A DNA stretch of 64,000 nucleotides, taken from Streptosporangium pseudovulgare. Its GTDB lineage: Bacteria > Actinomycetota > Actinomycetes > Streptosporangiales > Streptosporangiaceae. The position numbers and the translations under genes were made by a program. A model generated the notes under the pieces. That model had not been told where the DNA came from, did no database searches, and worked only from the letters and a program-made list of their open reading frames with translations. The stretch is from assembly GCF_014648055.1 (NCBI RefSeq), contig NZ_BMQJ01000025.1, positions 26,896 through 90,895 of the forward strand. The letters are read 5' to 3'. This document shows, in pieces, positions 50,836-59,439 of this stretch (positions are counted from its first letter, which is position 1; each line of letters starts with the position of its first letter).

Positions 50836-52181
50836 CCGCCGGGACCGCCGGGACCGCCGGGACCGCCGGGACCGCCGCCCGGCCCGACACGGCGGGGGCG
50901 GCCGGGGACGAGGGCCGGGAGATGCACGCCCTGGTCGAGCGGCTCTACCCGCTGTGCCGGAGCATCACCGGCGACGGCGTGCGCCGGACCCTGGACATCG
51001 TCGGCGAGAGCATTCCGCTCCGGGTCCGCGAGGTCCCGACGGGGACGCCGGTCCTCGACTGGACCGTGCCGAAGGAGTGGAACATCCGCGACGCCTACGT
51101 CAAGGACGCCTCCGGCAGGCGGGTCGTCGACTTCGCCGCGTCGAACCTGCACGTGGTCGGCTACAGCGTGCCGGTGTCGGCCACCATGACCCTCGCCGAG
51201 CTGCGCCCCCACCTGCACACGCTGCCCGGGCAGCCCGGCCTGGTCCCGTACCGCACGAGCTACTACGCGGAGACCTGGGGCTTCTGCCTGGCGGAGAACA
51301 CGCTCGCCGCCCTGCCGGAGGGCCGCTACGAGGTCCGGATCGACGCGACGCTCGCCGACGGCCACCTCACCTACGGCGAGCACGTGGTGCCGGGCCGCAC
51401 CTCCGAGGAGGTGCTCGTCTCCTGCCACGTGTGCCACCCGTCGCTGGCCAACGACAACCTCGCGGGCATCGCGGTGGCCACCCGCCTCGCCCGGCGGCTG
51501 GCCGGGACGGACCCCCACTACACCTACCGCTTCCTGTTCGCGCCCGGCACCATCGGCGCGATCACCTGGCTGGCGCTCAACCGGGAGCGCGCCGGGCTGA
51601 TCCGGCACGGCCTCGTGCTGGCCTGCGCCGGGGACCGCGGCCACCTGACCTACAAGCGCAGCAGGCGGGGGGACGCCGCCGTGGACCGGGCCGCGGCCCA
51701 CGTGCTGCGCGCCTCGGGACGGCCCCACGAGATCGTGGACTTCTCCCCGTACGGCTACGACGAGCGGCAGTTCTGCTCCCCGGGGTTCGACCTGCCGGTG
51801 GGCTGCCTGACCCGCACGCCGTACGCCGGCTACCCCGAGTACCACACCTCGGCCGACGACCCCGGCTTCGTGACGCCGGAGGCGATGACCGACACCCTCG
51901 AAGCCTGCTGGGAGATCACCCGGGTGCTGGAGGGCGACCGCCGGCACCTCAACCTCAGCCCGTACGGCGAGCCGCAGCTCGGCAGGAGGGGCCTGTACGG
52001 CTCGCTCGGCGGGCGCAGCGACACGAAGCAGGCGCAGATGGCGATGCTGTGGGTGCTGAACCTCTCGGACGGCGACCACGGCCTGCTGGACGTCGCGGAA
52101 CGGTCCGGCCTGCCGTTCCACGTCGTGGCGGACGCGGCGCGGGACCTCCGCGCCGCCGGACTGCTCAAGGAGCTCGGATGA
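50832..52181 (+). CDS. DUF4910 aminopeptidase-like protein
   Basis: A 449 aa protein of the DUF4910/DUF2172 group, an M28-like zinc peptidase fold with winged-helix C-terminus, found in polysaccharide gene clusters. Visible metal-site segments are SCHVCHPSLANDNLAGIAVA, PYGYDERQFCSPGFDL and YPEYHTSADDPGF. The C-terminal helix-turn-helix reads LLDVAERSGLPFHVVADAAR. Its role in sugar biosynthesis is unknown; hydrolysis of an amide-linked substituent is conceivable. The first 16 residues are a TAG repeat encoded by a 9-base minisatellite. Confidence 0.82.
   Translation: MTAGTAGTAGTAGTAARPDTAGAAGDEGREMHALVERLYPLCRSITGDGVRRTLDIVGESIPLRVREVPTGTPVLDWTVPKEWNIRDAYVKDASGRRVVDFAASNLHVVGYSVPVSATMTLAELRPHLHTLPGQPGLVPYRTSYYAETWGFCLAENTLAALPEGRYEVRIDATLADGHLTYGEHVVPGRTSEEVLVSCHVCHPSLANDNLAGIAVATRLARRLAGTDPHYTYRFLFAPGTIGAITWLALNRERAGLIRHGLVLACAGDRGHLTYKRSRRGDAAVDRAAAHVLRASGRPHEIVDFSPYGYDERQFCSPGFDLPVGCLTRTPYAGYPEYHTSADDPGFVTPEAMTDTLEACWEITRVLEGDRRHLNLSPYGEPQLGRRGLYGSLGGRSDTKQAQMAMLWVLNLSDGDHGLLDVAERSGLPFHVVADAARDLRAAGLLKELG
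50835..50879 (+). repeat. 9-bp tandem repeat at a gene start
   Basis: Four exact copies of ACCGCCGGG (50835-50870) plus a variant fifth (50871-50879), right after the ATG of the DUF4910 gene. Each encodes Thr-Ala-Gly. Slippage would change length without shifting the frame. Confidence 0.85.
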
Positions 52182-53290
52182 CGGCGACATGGACCGCCCC
52201 GGACGCGGGCGCCCTCGACCTCCGGGTGGGGGATCTGGTCGAGGTGCGCGGCGAGGCCGAGATCCTGGCCACGCTGGACGAGCGGGGCGAGCTGGAGGGC
52301 CTGCCCTTCATGCCGGAGATGCTGGCCTACTGCGGGCGGCGGCTCACGGTGCACAAGGTGGCGCACAAGGTGTGCGACACGATCGGCCGCAGCGGGATGC
52401 GGCGGATGGAACGCGCCGTCCACCTCACCGGCGCGCGCTGCGACGGTGGCGCGCACGGCGGCTGCCAGACGGCCTGCCTGATGTACTGGAAGGAGGCGTG
52501 GCTCAAACGGGTCGAACCCGGCGACCCTCCGGAACGGGGCACCTCCGTCGATCCGGCCGCGGCCCCGCCCGGCGCCGCCGTACCGGAGGGACGGGACGGC
52601 TCCTCCGCCGCGCTCGGCGCGTCGGGCTCCGCCGTACCGCCCGGTCCCGCGCCGGGCCGCCGCCTGCTGCCGCTCATCGAGGCGGCCACCAGGAAGGAAC
52701 CCGGCCCCGGCGGCGAGGAGCGGTTCTCCTGCCAGGGGACCGAGATGCTGCGCGCCGCGCCGTCCTGCCTGCCGCTCAAGGACGTCCGGCAGTACGTCAT
52801 GGACGTGCGCACCGGCAACGCGGGGCCGCTGTTCGTGCTCCGCGCCCTGCTCGTCGGGCTCTTCAACCGTGTCCAGGACCGCAGCCGGAAGCTGCCCGGG
52901 TGGCTGCGGTTCCGGGACGGCATGCGGTGGGGATTCGTCGCGGGGAGGCTCACCGGTCCGACACCGGGCGGCGCCCTCGGCCTGCGGCCGGGCGAGCTCG
53001 TCCGGATCAAATCGAAGGCGGAGATCCTCGCGACCCTCAACCAGGACCGGCTCAACCGCGGGATGGGGTTCGACGAGGAGATGTCGCGGTACTGCGGGCG
53101 GACCGCGCGGGTGCTGTCCCGGGTGGACCGTTGCATCGACGAGCGGACCGGCCGGATGCTCACGATGAAGAGCCCCTGCATCGTCCTTGCGGGCATCGTC
53201 TGCGCGGGCGCCTACACCGTGAGCTGCCCCCGGGCGTTCATCCCGTTCTGGCGGGAGATCTGGCTGGAACGGGTCGAGGAACCCGCTTAG
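52178..53290 (+). CDS. unrecognised protein with two copies of a four-cysteine domain
   Basis: A 370 aa soluble protein of no family I can name. Residues 15-113 and 269-367 are clear duplicates: LRVGDLVEVRGEAEILATL against LRPGELVRIKSKAEILATL, YCGRRLTV against YCGRTARV, and WKEAWLKRVE against WREIWLERVE. Four cysteines are kept in each copy (52, 66, 88, 96 and 306, 319, 342, 350), suggesting a metal site per repeat. The linker is Ala/Pro/Gly-rich, then has FSCQGTEMLRAAPSCLPL with two more cysteines. It is coupled to the DUF4910 gene (4-base overlap), so a role in the same sugar pathway is inferred. Confidence 0.78.
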   Translation: MTATWTAPDAGALDLRVGDLVEVRGEAEILATLDERGELEGLPFMPEMLAYCGRRLTVHKVAHKVCDTIGRSGMRRMERAVHLTGARCDGGAHGGCQTACLMYWKEAWLKRVEPGDPPERGTSVDPAAAPPGAAVPEGRDGSSAALGASGSAVPPGPAPGRRLLPLIEAATRKEPGPGGEERFSCQGTEMLRAAPSCLPLKDVRQYVMDVRTGNAGPLFVLRALLVGLFNRVQDRSRKLPGWLRFRDGMRWGFVAGRLTGPTPGGALGLRPGELVRIKSKAEILATLNQDRLNRGMGFDEEMSRYCGRTARVLSRVDRCIDERTGRMLTMKSPCIVLAGIVCAGAYTVSCPRAFIPFWREIWLERVEEPA

Positions 53291-53356
53291 GAGGAACCCG
53301 TCTGAGAGGAACCCGCCCGGCCGGCCCGCACGCCGGAGGAGGGCGGCGGTCGGCGG

Positions 53357-55015
53357 GTGAACGGTGAGAGGCGGGAGATGGAAGACGGTCAGGACGCGGT
53401 GCCCGCCACCGGCGTCGCGGACCCGGGCGGCGGCCGCGCCGGGGAGATCGGCCGGCAGGCCGGGCGCGGGCTGCGCTGGAGCGTGCTCGGCAACCTGGTG
53501 ATGAAGGCCGGCTCGTTCGTCATGAGCCTCGTCCTCGCCCGCCTGCTGGTGCCCGAGGACTTCGGCGTCTACGCCATCGCGCTGGCCGCCAGCCAGTTCG
53601 TCCTCTACGTCAACGACGCGGGCGTCATCGCGGCCGTCGTGCAGTGGCGGGGCCGGCTGGAGGAGATCGCGCCCACCGCGACCGTCGTGGCCATCGCCTC
53701 CAGCGCCGCCCTGTACGGGGTCTTCTGGGTGGTCGCCCCGTACTTCGCGGAGATGTCCGGCAACGAGGGCGCCACCGGGGTCATCCGCGTGCTCAGCGCC
53801 ACCAACCTCGTCTACGGCCTGACCGCCGTGCGCAGCGCGGCGCTGATGCGCCGGTTCCAGCAGGACCGGCTCACCCTGGCCAACCTGGTGGGCTTCTGCG
53901 TGAACGCCCCGGTGACGATCGGGCTCGCCGCCACGGGCGCCGGAGCCTACAGCTTCGCCTGGGGGCAGCTCACCGGCGCCGCCGCCACCGGGGTGCTGGT
54001 GGTCGTCCTCGCCCGGGTGCGGATCAGCGCCGGGCTGGACCGCGCGGTCGCCGGGCGGCTCCTGGTGTTCGGGTTGCCGCTGTGCGTCAGCCTGGGCATC
54101 GAGGGGGTGCTGCTGAACGCCGACTCCGTCATCGTCGGCGACACCCTCGGCGCCGCACCGCTCGGCTTCTACCTGCTGGCCTTCAACATCTCCAGCTGGG
54201 TTCCGGGCCTGGTCGGCACCGCCGTCCGCTACGTCGCGCTGCCCGGCTTCTCCCGGCTGGCCGAGGAGGACCGGGAGTCGCTGTCGCGGGGGGTGGGGCG
54301 GGCCGTGCCGCTGCTGGTCTCCGTCGTCCTGCCGATCGCCGTGGTGCTCGGCACGCTCGCCCCCTCGGTGGTGGTCCTCCTGTACGGCGAGCGCTGGGCG
54401 CCCGCCGCCGAGGTGCTGCGGTTCCTCGCGATCCTCATGGTCGTGCGGATGCTGGCCGCCCTGGCGGTGGACATCCTCGCGGCCATGGGCGAGACCCGGT
54501 CCACCGTGTGGCTCAACCTGGGCTGGGCCGTGGCGCTGGTGCCCGCCCTGATGGTCGGCGCGCGCGTGGACGGAATCCGGGGGGCGGCGATCGCGCACGC
54601 GGTGGTCGCGCTGCTGGTGGCACTGCCGCTGACCGCGCTCGCCCTGCACCGGGCAGGGGTGGCCGTCGCCCCGGTGGCCTCCGCACTGGTGCGGCCGCTG
54701 CTGGGCGGCGCGCTGGCGGCGGCGGTGACGATCGCGCTGGCACACGTCACCCCGGACATCCCGTTCGTGCGGCTCTGCGTGGCGGGCGGCGCGGGAACGC
54801 TCGCCTTCGTGCTCTTCGTCGTACCGCGGGCCGAGCTGGGGCGGCTCGCCGGACAGGTGGCCGGACAGATGGCCGGGCGGATGGCCGGACCGCCGACTGT
54901 CGGACCGCCGGCTGTCGGACCGCCGACCGTCGGACCGCCGACCGCCGGACCGCCGACCGCCGGAACCCGCCCGGTGACGCCGGGCCCCGAACCCACCGAA
55001 GAGGAGAAACGATGA
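53357..55015 (+). CDS. lipid-linked oligosaccharide flippase (Wzx/MOP family)
   Basis: A 552 aa membrane protein of the Wzx-like polysaccharide exporter family with 12-14 helices, moving undecaprenyl-linked repeat units to the outer face. The start GLRWSVLGNLVMKAGSFVMS, then LARLLVPEDFGVYAIALAAS, is typical. ILNADSVIVGD-type segments (VLLNADSVIVGDTLGAAPLG) occur mid-protein. The C-terminal 50 residues hold GQMAGRMAGP and five VGPPA-like repeats, a disordered tail. A GTG start is used; ATG 53378 is an alternative. Confidence 0.86.
   Translation: MNGERREMEDGQDAVPATGVADPGGGRAGEIGRQAGRGLRWSVLGNLVMKAGSFVMSLVLARLLVPEDFGVYAIALAASQFVLYVNDAGVIAAVVQWRGRLEEIAPTATVVAIASSAALYGVFWVVAPYFAEMSGNEGATGVIRVLSATNLVYGLTAVRSAALMRRFQQDRLTLANLVGFCVNAPVTIGLAATGAGAYSFAWGQLTGAAATGVLVVVLARVRISAGLDRAVAGRLLVFGLPLCVSLGIEGVLLNADSVIVGDTLGAAPLGFYLLAFNISSWVPGLVGTAVRYVALPGFSRLAEEDRESLSRGVGRAVPLLVSVVLPIAVVLGTLAPSVVVLLYGERWAPAAEVLRFLAILMVVRMLAALAVDILAAMGETRSTVWLNLGWAVALVPALMVGARVDGIRGAAIAHAVVALLVALPLTALALHRAGVAVAPVASALVRPLLGGALAAAVTIALAHVTPDIPFVRLCVAGGAGTLAFVLFVVPRAELGRLAGQVAGQMAGRMAGPPTVGPPAVGPPTVGPPTAGPPTAGTRPVTPGPEPTEEEKR
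54887..54961 (+). repeat. 15-bp tandem repeat, five copies, in flippase 3' end
   Basis: Units at 54887, 54902, 54917, 54932 and 54947 of the form GGACCGCCGACCGTC with one to three changes. They encode GPP plus two small residues, in frame. Similar in-frame GC-rich repeats occur in other genes of the locus. Confidence 0.85.
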
Positions 55016-55938
55016 TCGGCCCCGGCACGCTGGTGTCCGTCGGGCTGCCGGTGCGCAACGGCGCCGCGCGGCTGGAGGGAGTGGTCCGGTCGGTGCTGGC
55101 CCAGGACCACCCGGACATCGAGCTGGTGATCTGCGACAACGCCTCCACGGACGGCACGGAGGAGATCTGCCGGGAGCTGGCGCGCGCCGACGACCGGATC
55201 GTCTACCACCGGCAGCCGGAGAACGTGGGGCTGCTCAACAACTTCATCAGCGCCGGCCGGCTCGCCCGGGGCGAGTTCCTGCGCTGGGTCGGCGACGACG
55301 ACCGGCTGGAGCCCGGCTGCGTCTCCCGGTCGCTGCGCGCCTTCGCCGAGGACGAACGGCTCATCCTGGTCACCACACAGGTCGCCTACACCGACCCGGA
55401 CGGAACCACCCGGACCGGCGTCTACGAGGGCACCGGGCTGCGCTCCGGCGACCCGGTCGAGCGGTTCGCCGAGATGCTGCGCCTGCTCAACGAGAGCCAC
55501 CTGCTGATCGACCCGCTCTACGGGCTGATGCGCCGCTCCGCCGTGGTCGGCATCCCCCGGCGCAACATGCTCCGCGAGGACGAGGTGTTCGCGGCGAAGC
55601 TGGCACTGGCCGGACCGTGGGGGCACGTGCCCGAGGTGCTCGCCCACCGCAACTGGAAGCACGAGCGCATGGGGACGATCGCCCGCCGGCTGGACGTGCC
55701 CGTCTGGCAGGCCCGGTTCTCCTCCACCCTGCAGTACCGCGAGCTGCTGCACTGGCTCGACCGGAGCGGCCTCACCGACGACCGGCTCCGCCGCGCGCGG
55801 GCCGCCGCGCGCCGGATGTACGTGCGCCGCCAGCGCGTGGTCGCGGCCCGGCGCGGGCGCAGACTCGCGCGGATGGCGGCGAACCTGATCACCTCCGGCC
55901 GGGTCGCCGGACGCCCGGAGCCCGGCCCGCGCTCGTGA
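55012..55938 (+). CDS. family 2 glycosyltransferase
   Basis: A 308 aa GT-A fold glycosyltransferase. The start SVGLPVRNGAARLEGVVRSV-LAQ and ELVICDNASTDGTEEICREL define GT2, and the metal-binding region is LRWVGDDDRLEPGCVSRSLR. EDEVFAAKLALAGPWGHVPE lies where the catalytic acid/base is expected. It adds one sugar from a nucleotide donor to the lipid-linked chain. It is coupled to the flippase by a 4-base overlap, and is the only classical glycosyltransferase in the locus. Confidence 0.9.
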   Translation: MIGPGTLVSVGLPVRNGAARLEGVVRSVLAQDHPDIELVICDNASTDGTEEICRELARADDRIVYHRQPENVGLLNNFISAGRLARGEFLRWVGDDDRLEPGCVSRSLRAFAEDERLILVTTQVAYTDPDGTTRTGVYEGTGLRSGDPVERFAEMLRLLNESHLLIDPLYGLMRRSAVVGIPRRNMLREDEVFAAKLALAGPWGHVPEVLAHRNWKHERMGTIARRLDVPVWQARFSSTLQYRELLHWLDRSGLTDDRLRRARAAARRMYVRRQRVVAARRGRRLARMAANLITSGRVAGRPEPGPRS

Positions 55939-55991
55939 CGGCGCAGCCGTACGGCGTGCTCCCACGGCCAGGCCGTACGGCCGGGACGGGG

Positions 55992-56086
55992 GGGCCGTAC
56001 GGCGCGCGGGCGGACCAGTGAAGGCGTCAGGGGCGGTGAGGCGGGCCGTACGGCATGCGGGCGGACCGGTGAAGGCGTCAGGGGCG
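55992..56086. repeat. 44-bp near-identical tandem repeat at a convergent junction
   Basis: Copies at 55992-56035 and 56043-56086 (period 51) differ at three positions, beginning GGGCCGTACGGC and ending GGCGTCAGGGGCG. The second copy runs into the last codons of the convergent acyltransferase. Confidence 0.75.
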
Positions 56087-57340
56087 TTCGGGGGCGGGGC
56101 GCAGCGCGGCGCGCGCCCGTGACACCCGGCCCCGCATCGCCTCGCGCAGCGCGGGCCAGCCGCGGTGACGCTGGAACGGCAGCTCGAAGACCGCCGCGAA
56201 CGAGCGGGCCGCCACCAGACTCACCGGCCCGGCCACCGCGAGGGTGACCAGGAACGCCGGGACGCCGCCGGGCACGTGCGGGGCGACGACCAGCCGGTGG
56301 ATCGCCACGACGATCGGCGCGTGGACCAGGTAGAGCGTGTAGGAGAAGGAACCGAGGCTCCGTACCGGCCGCGTGTCCAGCAGTCGCACCAGCGCGGCCG
56401 GCCGGCCCGTCGCCACCCCCGCCAGCAGCAGGGCCACGGCGGGGCCGAGCGCGAGATCGACCCAGTAGTAGTGCTCCACGGTCCAGACCGGGCCGCGCGC
56501 GACGACCAGCACGAGCGCCGGGACGCAGGCGAGCGCCGCCACCCGGTGCCAGGGAAACCGCCGCACGCGCTCCCCGGCGGCGAGGACGCCCGCCGCGACC
56601 ACGCCCGCCGCGAACAGCGCGGCGAACTGCGGGGTCAGCCGGAGCAGCAGGCTCACCGGATGCGACACGGGGGCGAGCAGGCCGACCGCCACCACGACGG
56701 CGGTGACGGCCGCGAGCATCACGAACGCGCCCGCCCGGCGCAGCACCAGCAGCAGGAGCGGGAAGACCAGGTAGAGCTGCGCCTCCACGGCGATGGACCA
56801 GAAGGCGCCGTTGGGGCTCGGCGCGCCGAGGACGTCGTGCAGCAGCAGGCCGTAGACCAGCACCGACTTCGCCGTGGGAGCCCCTTCCCCGGGCTGGGGG
56901 ACCAGGGTCCAGGCGACCACCAGGCTGAACGCCAGGGCCGCCCAGTAGGGCGGGAGGATGCGCCAGGCGCGGCGGCGGGCGAACCGGCGCACGCCGCCCA
57001 GCCGCCACCCGGACCGCGCGGGGGAGACCGCCAGCGAGAAACCCGACAGGACGATGAACACCACCACCGCGAAGTGGCCGTAGACGAGCCAGGAGAGCCA
57101 GCCCGGCCCGGTGTCGGCGGGGTAGCCGGGGAAGGCGAGCAGCCGACAGTGGTGCACCAGCACGAACAGGGCCGCCACCCCGCGGATCCCGTCGAGCCCC
57201 GGCAACCGGCCACGCCCCCCGGACCGGGCCGCCACGGGCTTCGCGGCGTTCCCGGCCTCGGTGGTCCCCGCGCCGGCGAGCACGGCATCCGTGCCGGGGC
57301 CGCCCGATTCGTCCTGGTCGTCCCCGGGCGAGGCCCCCAT
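56078..57340 (-). CDS. acyltransferase-3 family membrane protein
   Basis: A 420 aa integral membrane O-acyltransferase with about ten helices. The family start appears as LPGLDGIRGVAALFVLVHHC, with the catalytic-type histidine and arginine in VHHCRLLAFP. Later helices include FSYTLYLVHAPIVVAIHRLV, a conserved AT3 helix. It probably O-acetylates or otherwise acylates sugars of the locus. The first 45 residues are hydrophilic. It is encoded against the neighbouring genes and divergent from the Wzz-like pair. Confidence 0.87.
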   Translation of the reverse strand: MGASPGDDQDESGGPGTDAVLAGAGTTEAGNAAKPVAARSGGRGRLPGLDGIRGVAALFVLVHHCRLLAFPGYPADTGPGWLSWLVYGHFAVVVFIVLSGFSLAVSPARSGWRLGGVRRFARRRAWRILPPYWAALAFSLVVAWTLVPQPGEGAPTAKSVLVYGLLLHDVLGAPSPNGAFWSIAVEAQLYLVFPLLLLVLRRAGAFVMLAAVTAVVVAVGLLAPVSHPVSLLLRLTPQFAALFAAGVVAAGVLAAGERVRRFPWHRVAALACVPALVLVVARGPVWTVEHYYWVDLALGPAVALLLAGVATGRPAALVRLLDTRPVRSLGSFSYTLYLVHAPIVVAIHRLVVAPHVPGGVPAFLVTLAVAGPVSLVAARSFAAVFELPFQRHRGWPALREAMRGRVSRARAALRPAPERP

Positions 57341-57564
57341 CCGATCAACCCCCGTCTCGGGTGGCGCGGCCCGGTCATCCGGGCCTTTTTGGCCTGTCGA
57401 CGGGTCTATCGTCGTATGGCCGCCGGACGTAACATCCGGAAAGGGGACGCCGACCGGAATGGTCTCCCAGACGACCGACGTAACGAGGAACCCGCGTTTT
57501 CCGATTGGTGACTGTATTGTCTCGGGGCCCCGTAACGCCCCGGCACAAATAGGGGCGGAGACCT
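57341..57564. other. divergent promoter region, acyltransferase/Wzz genes
   Basis: 224 bases with no gene. An AT-richer patch (57480-57555) just upstream of the first Wzz-like gene is the probable promoter of the second half of the locus. Confidence 0.35.
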
Positions 57565-58707
57565 ATGGATTTCTGGAAGGCCGTTTTCGCTCTGGTCAAA
57601 CGGAGATTCATCGGTCCTCCCCTGATCCTCCTGTCGTTCGCCGCCGCCGCTCTGGCGTTCCAGCTCGTGCCGACCACCTACGTCTCGACCGCGTCCATGG
57701 TGCTGACCACCCCCGCGACCGGCGGGACGCTCCCGGCCGACCCGACCAGGCCGATAGGGCTGACCAACCCGCTGCTGCAGTTCAGTGACGGCCTGCGCGT
57801 CACGGCCGGCATCCTCATCCTGTCGATGAACACCCCCGAGGTCGCGGCCGAACTGGGCCTGGTGAAGGACGGCACCACCGAGATCACGATCAACGACGGC
57901 CGCACCAACCCGGACCTGCTGGGCATCAGCACCAACGGCCCGTTCGTCTACGTGGAGGTGCAGAGCAGATCCGCCGCCGAGGCGCAGAAGGTGGTCGTCA
58001 AGGCCAAGCAGCGCATCAGGAAGGAACTGCTCACCCGTCAGCAGGCGCTCAGGGCCCCGCGCTCCACCTTCATCTCGGTCGTCGACGTCGTACCCTCGTC
58101 CACCCCGGAGGCGAAGGTCACGAGCAGGCTGACGGCCGCCGGCGGGGTGCTGTTCGCCGTGCTGGCCCTCGGCTTCGGTGTCGCGTACGGCGTGACGGAG
58201 GCGCGGGCGGGCAGGCGGCGTCGCGCCGTCGATCCCGCGTACCCGGCCTCCTGGGAACCCATCTTCCCCGAACCCGCCTTCCCGGCGTCCTCCGGACTCT
58301 CCGAGGCTCCCGCCGCCCCCGCGGGTAAGGGCGCCGAATGGGCCCACGTCGCCGCGACGGCCTCGGCGACCGGCGCGGAGCCGTCCCTGACCGTGTATCC
58401 GCCGGAGGGCGTCCGCGGCTCCGCCGAGGGACCGTTCCACGACGAGCCCGCGCAGCTCGTGGTGATCCTGGACGAGGAGGAGCCGCCGGAGCACCGTGGC
58501 GAGCCCCCCGGCGGGGACCACGAGGACTCCGGTGAGAAACACGGCGAAGGCCACGAGGGCCTCGGCGGGGAGCGCCAGGACCTCGACGGCGAGTTCGGCG
58601 GAGAACACGAGCACTTCGGCGGGGATCCCGACGACGACCGCGGCGAAGGAGCCGCGGACACGGTCGTCTTCACGCGCGCCGGCGGCCGCGGTCACCGCGA
58701 GGGGTAG
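57565..58707 (+). CDS. Wzz-like chain-length/co-polymerase protein with acidic His-rich tail
   Basis: A 380 aa protein. The N-terminal helix (FIGPPLILLSFAAAALAFQL) is followed by an exported domain (VPTTYVSTASMVLTTPATGG to about residue 185) and a second helix (AAGGVLFAVLALGFGVAYGV), the arrangement of Wzz/GumC proteins. About 165 cytoplasmic residues follow, the last 65 extremely rich in Gly, Glu, Asp and His (GEKHGEGHEGLGG, GGEHEHFGGDPDDDRGE). No tyrosine-kinase domain is present. It is paralogous to the next gene. Confidence 0.82.
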   Translation: MDFWKAVFALVKRRFIGPPLILLSFAAAALAFQLVPTTYVSTASMVLTTPATGGTLPADPTRPIGLTNPLLQFSDGLRVTAGILILSMNTPEVAAELGLVKDGTTEITINDGRTNPDLLGISTNGPFVYVEVQSRSAAEAQKVVVKAKQRIRKELLTRQQALRAPRSTFISVVDVVPSSTPEAKVTSRLTAAGGVLFAVLALGFGVAYGVTEARAGRRRRAVDPAYPASWEPIFPEPAFPASSGLSEAPAAPAGKGAEWAHVAATASATGAEPSLTVYPPEGVRGSAEGPFHDEPAQLVVILDEEEPPEHRGEPPGGDHEDSGEKHGEGHEGLGGERQDLDGEFGGEHEHFGGDPDDDRGEGAADTVVFTRAGGRGHREG

Positions 58708-58767
58708 GAGGGACGGGCCGGCGGGACCCCACGTCACCGGCCGCCATCCCGGTTCGAGAGGAAACGC

Positions 58768-59439
58768 ATGGACTTCTGGGGGACGGTTCTCGTCCTGTTC
58801 CGGCGCTGGTACGCCGCCGTCCCGGCCCTCGTGCTGTCCCTCGCCGTCGCGGCAGGCGTCTACTCGACGATTCCCACCACCTACATCTCCAGCGCGGTCC
58901 TCATCCTGACCACGCCGGTGACGGGCGGGAGCCTGCCGAGCAACCCGCGCTACCCCAACGGCCTGACCAACCCCATGCTCAACTTCGAGCAGGGGCTGAA
59001 CGTCTCCGCCTCGATCCTCATCGCGGTGATGGCGACACCCGACATGGCGGCCGAGCTGGGCGTCGCCGAGGACGGCGACACCTCCTACAAGGTCACCAAC
59101 GGCAGCAACAACCTGGAGTCGCTGGCCACCGGCCCGTACCTCTTCGTCGAGGGGGAGAGCCCGTCGCCCGAGGGCGCGCGGGAGATCGTGAACCGGGTCC
59201 TGTCGAGGGTCAGGCTCGAACTGGCCAACCGGCAGCGGGCGGTGAGGGCACCCCAGGCGACGTACATCACCACCTACGAGGCGGTGCCGGCGACGACCCC
59301 GGAGCCGCAGCGGAACCGCAAGCTGCGGGGCCTCGCCGCCGCGGTGGGCGTCGGCGTCGTGGCGGGCCTGTGCGCGGCGTTCGGGACCGAGAGCTTCGCC
59401 CGGGCCCGCGCGGCCCGGCGGCGAGGACCGGCCTCGTGA
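58768..59439 (+). CDS. Wzz-like chain-length protein, short paralogue
   Basis: A 223 aa paralogue of the preceding protein: MDFWGTVLVLFRRWYAAVPA against MDFWKAVFALVKRRFIGPPL, and TYISSAVLILTTPVTGGSLP against TYVSTASMVLTTPATGGTLP. It has two membrane helices, with the exported domain between. It lacks the acidic tail and ends just after the second helix with an arginine-rich stretch. It probably forms a mixed complex with its neighbour to set chain length. Its stop overlaps the ligase/polymerase start by 4 bases. Confidence 0.82.
   Translation: MDFWGTVLVLFRRWYAAVPALVLSLAVAAGVYSTIPTTYISSAVLILTTPVTGGSLPSNPRYPNGLTNPMLNFEQGLNVSASILIAVMATPDMAAELGVAEDGDTSYKVTNGSNNLESLATGPYLFVEGESPSPEGAREIVNRVLSRVRLELANRQRAVRAPQATYITTYEAVPATTPEPQRNRKLRGLAAAVGVGVVAGLCAAFGTESFARARAARRRGPAS

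Noticed and set aside
51830..54745. Very long minus-strand open frame (971 codons) opposite the four-Cys protein and flippase
   Set aside because: Composition is the usual antisense artefact (His, Gln, Arg, Asp, Gly); no start site or family resemblance, and the opposite strand has coherent domains and overlapping starts and stops.
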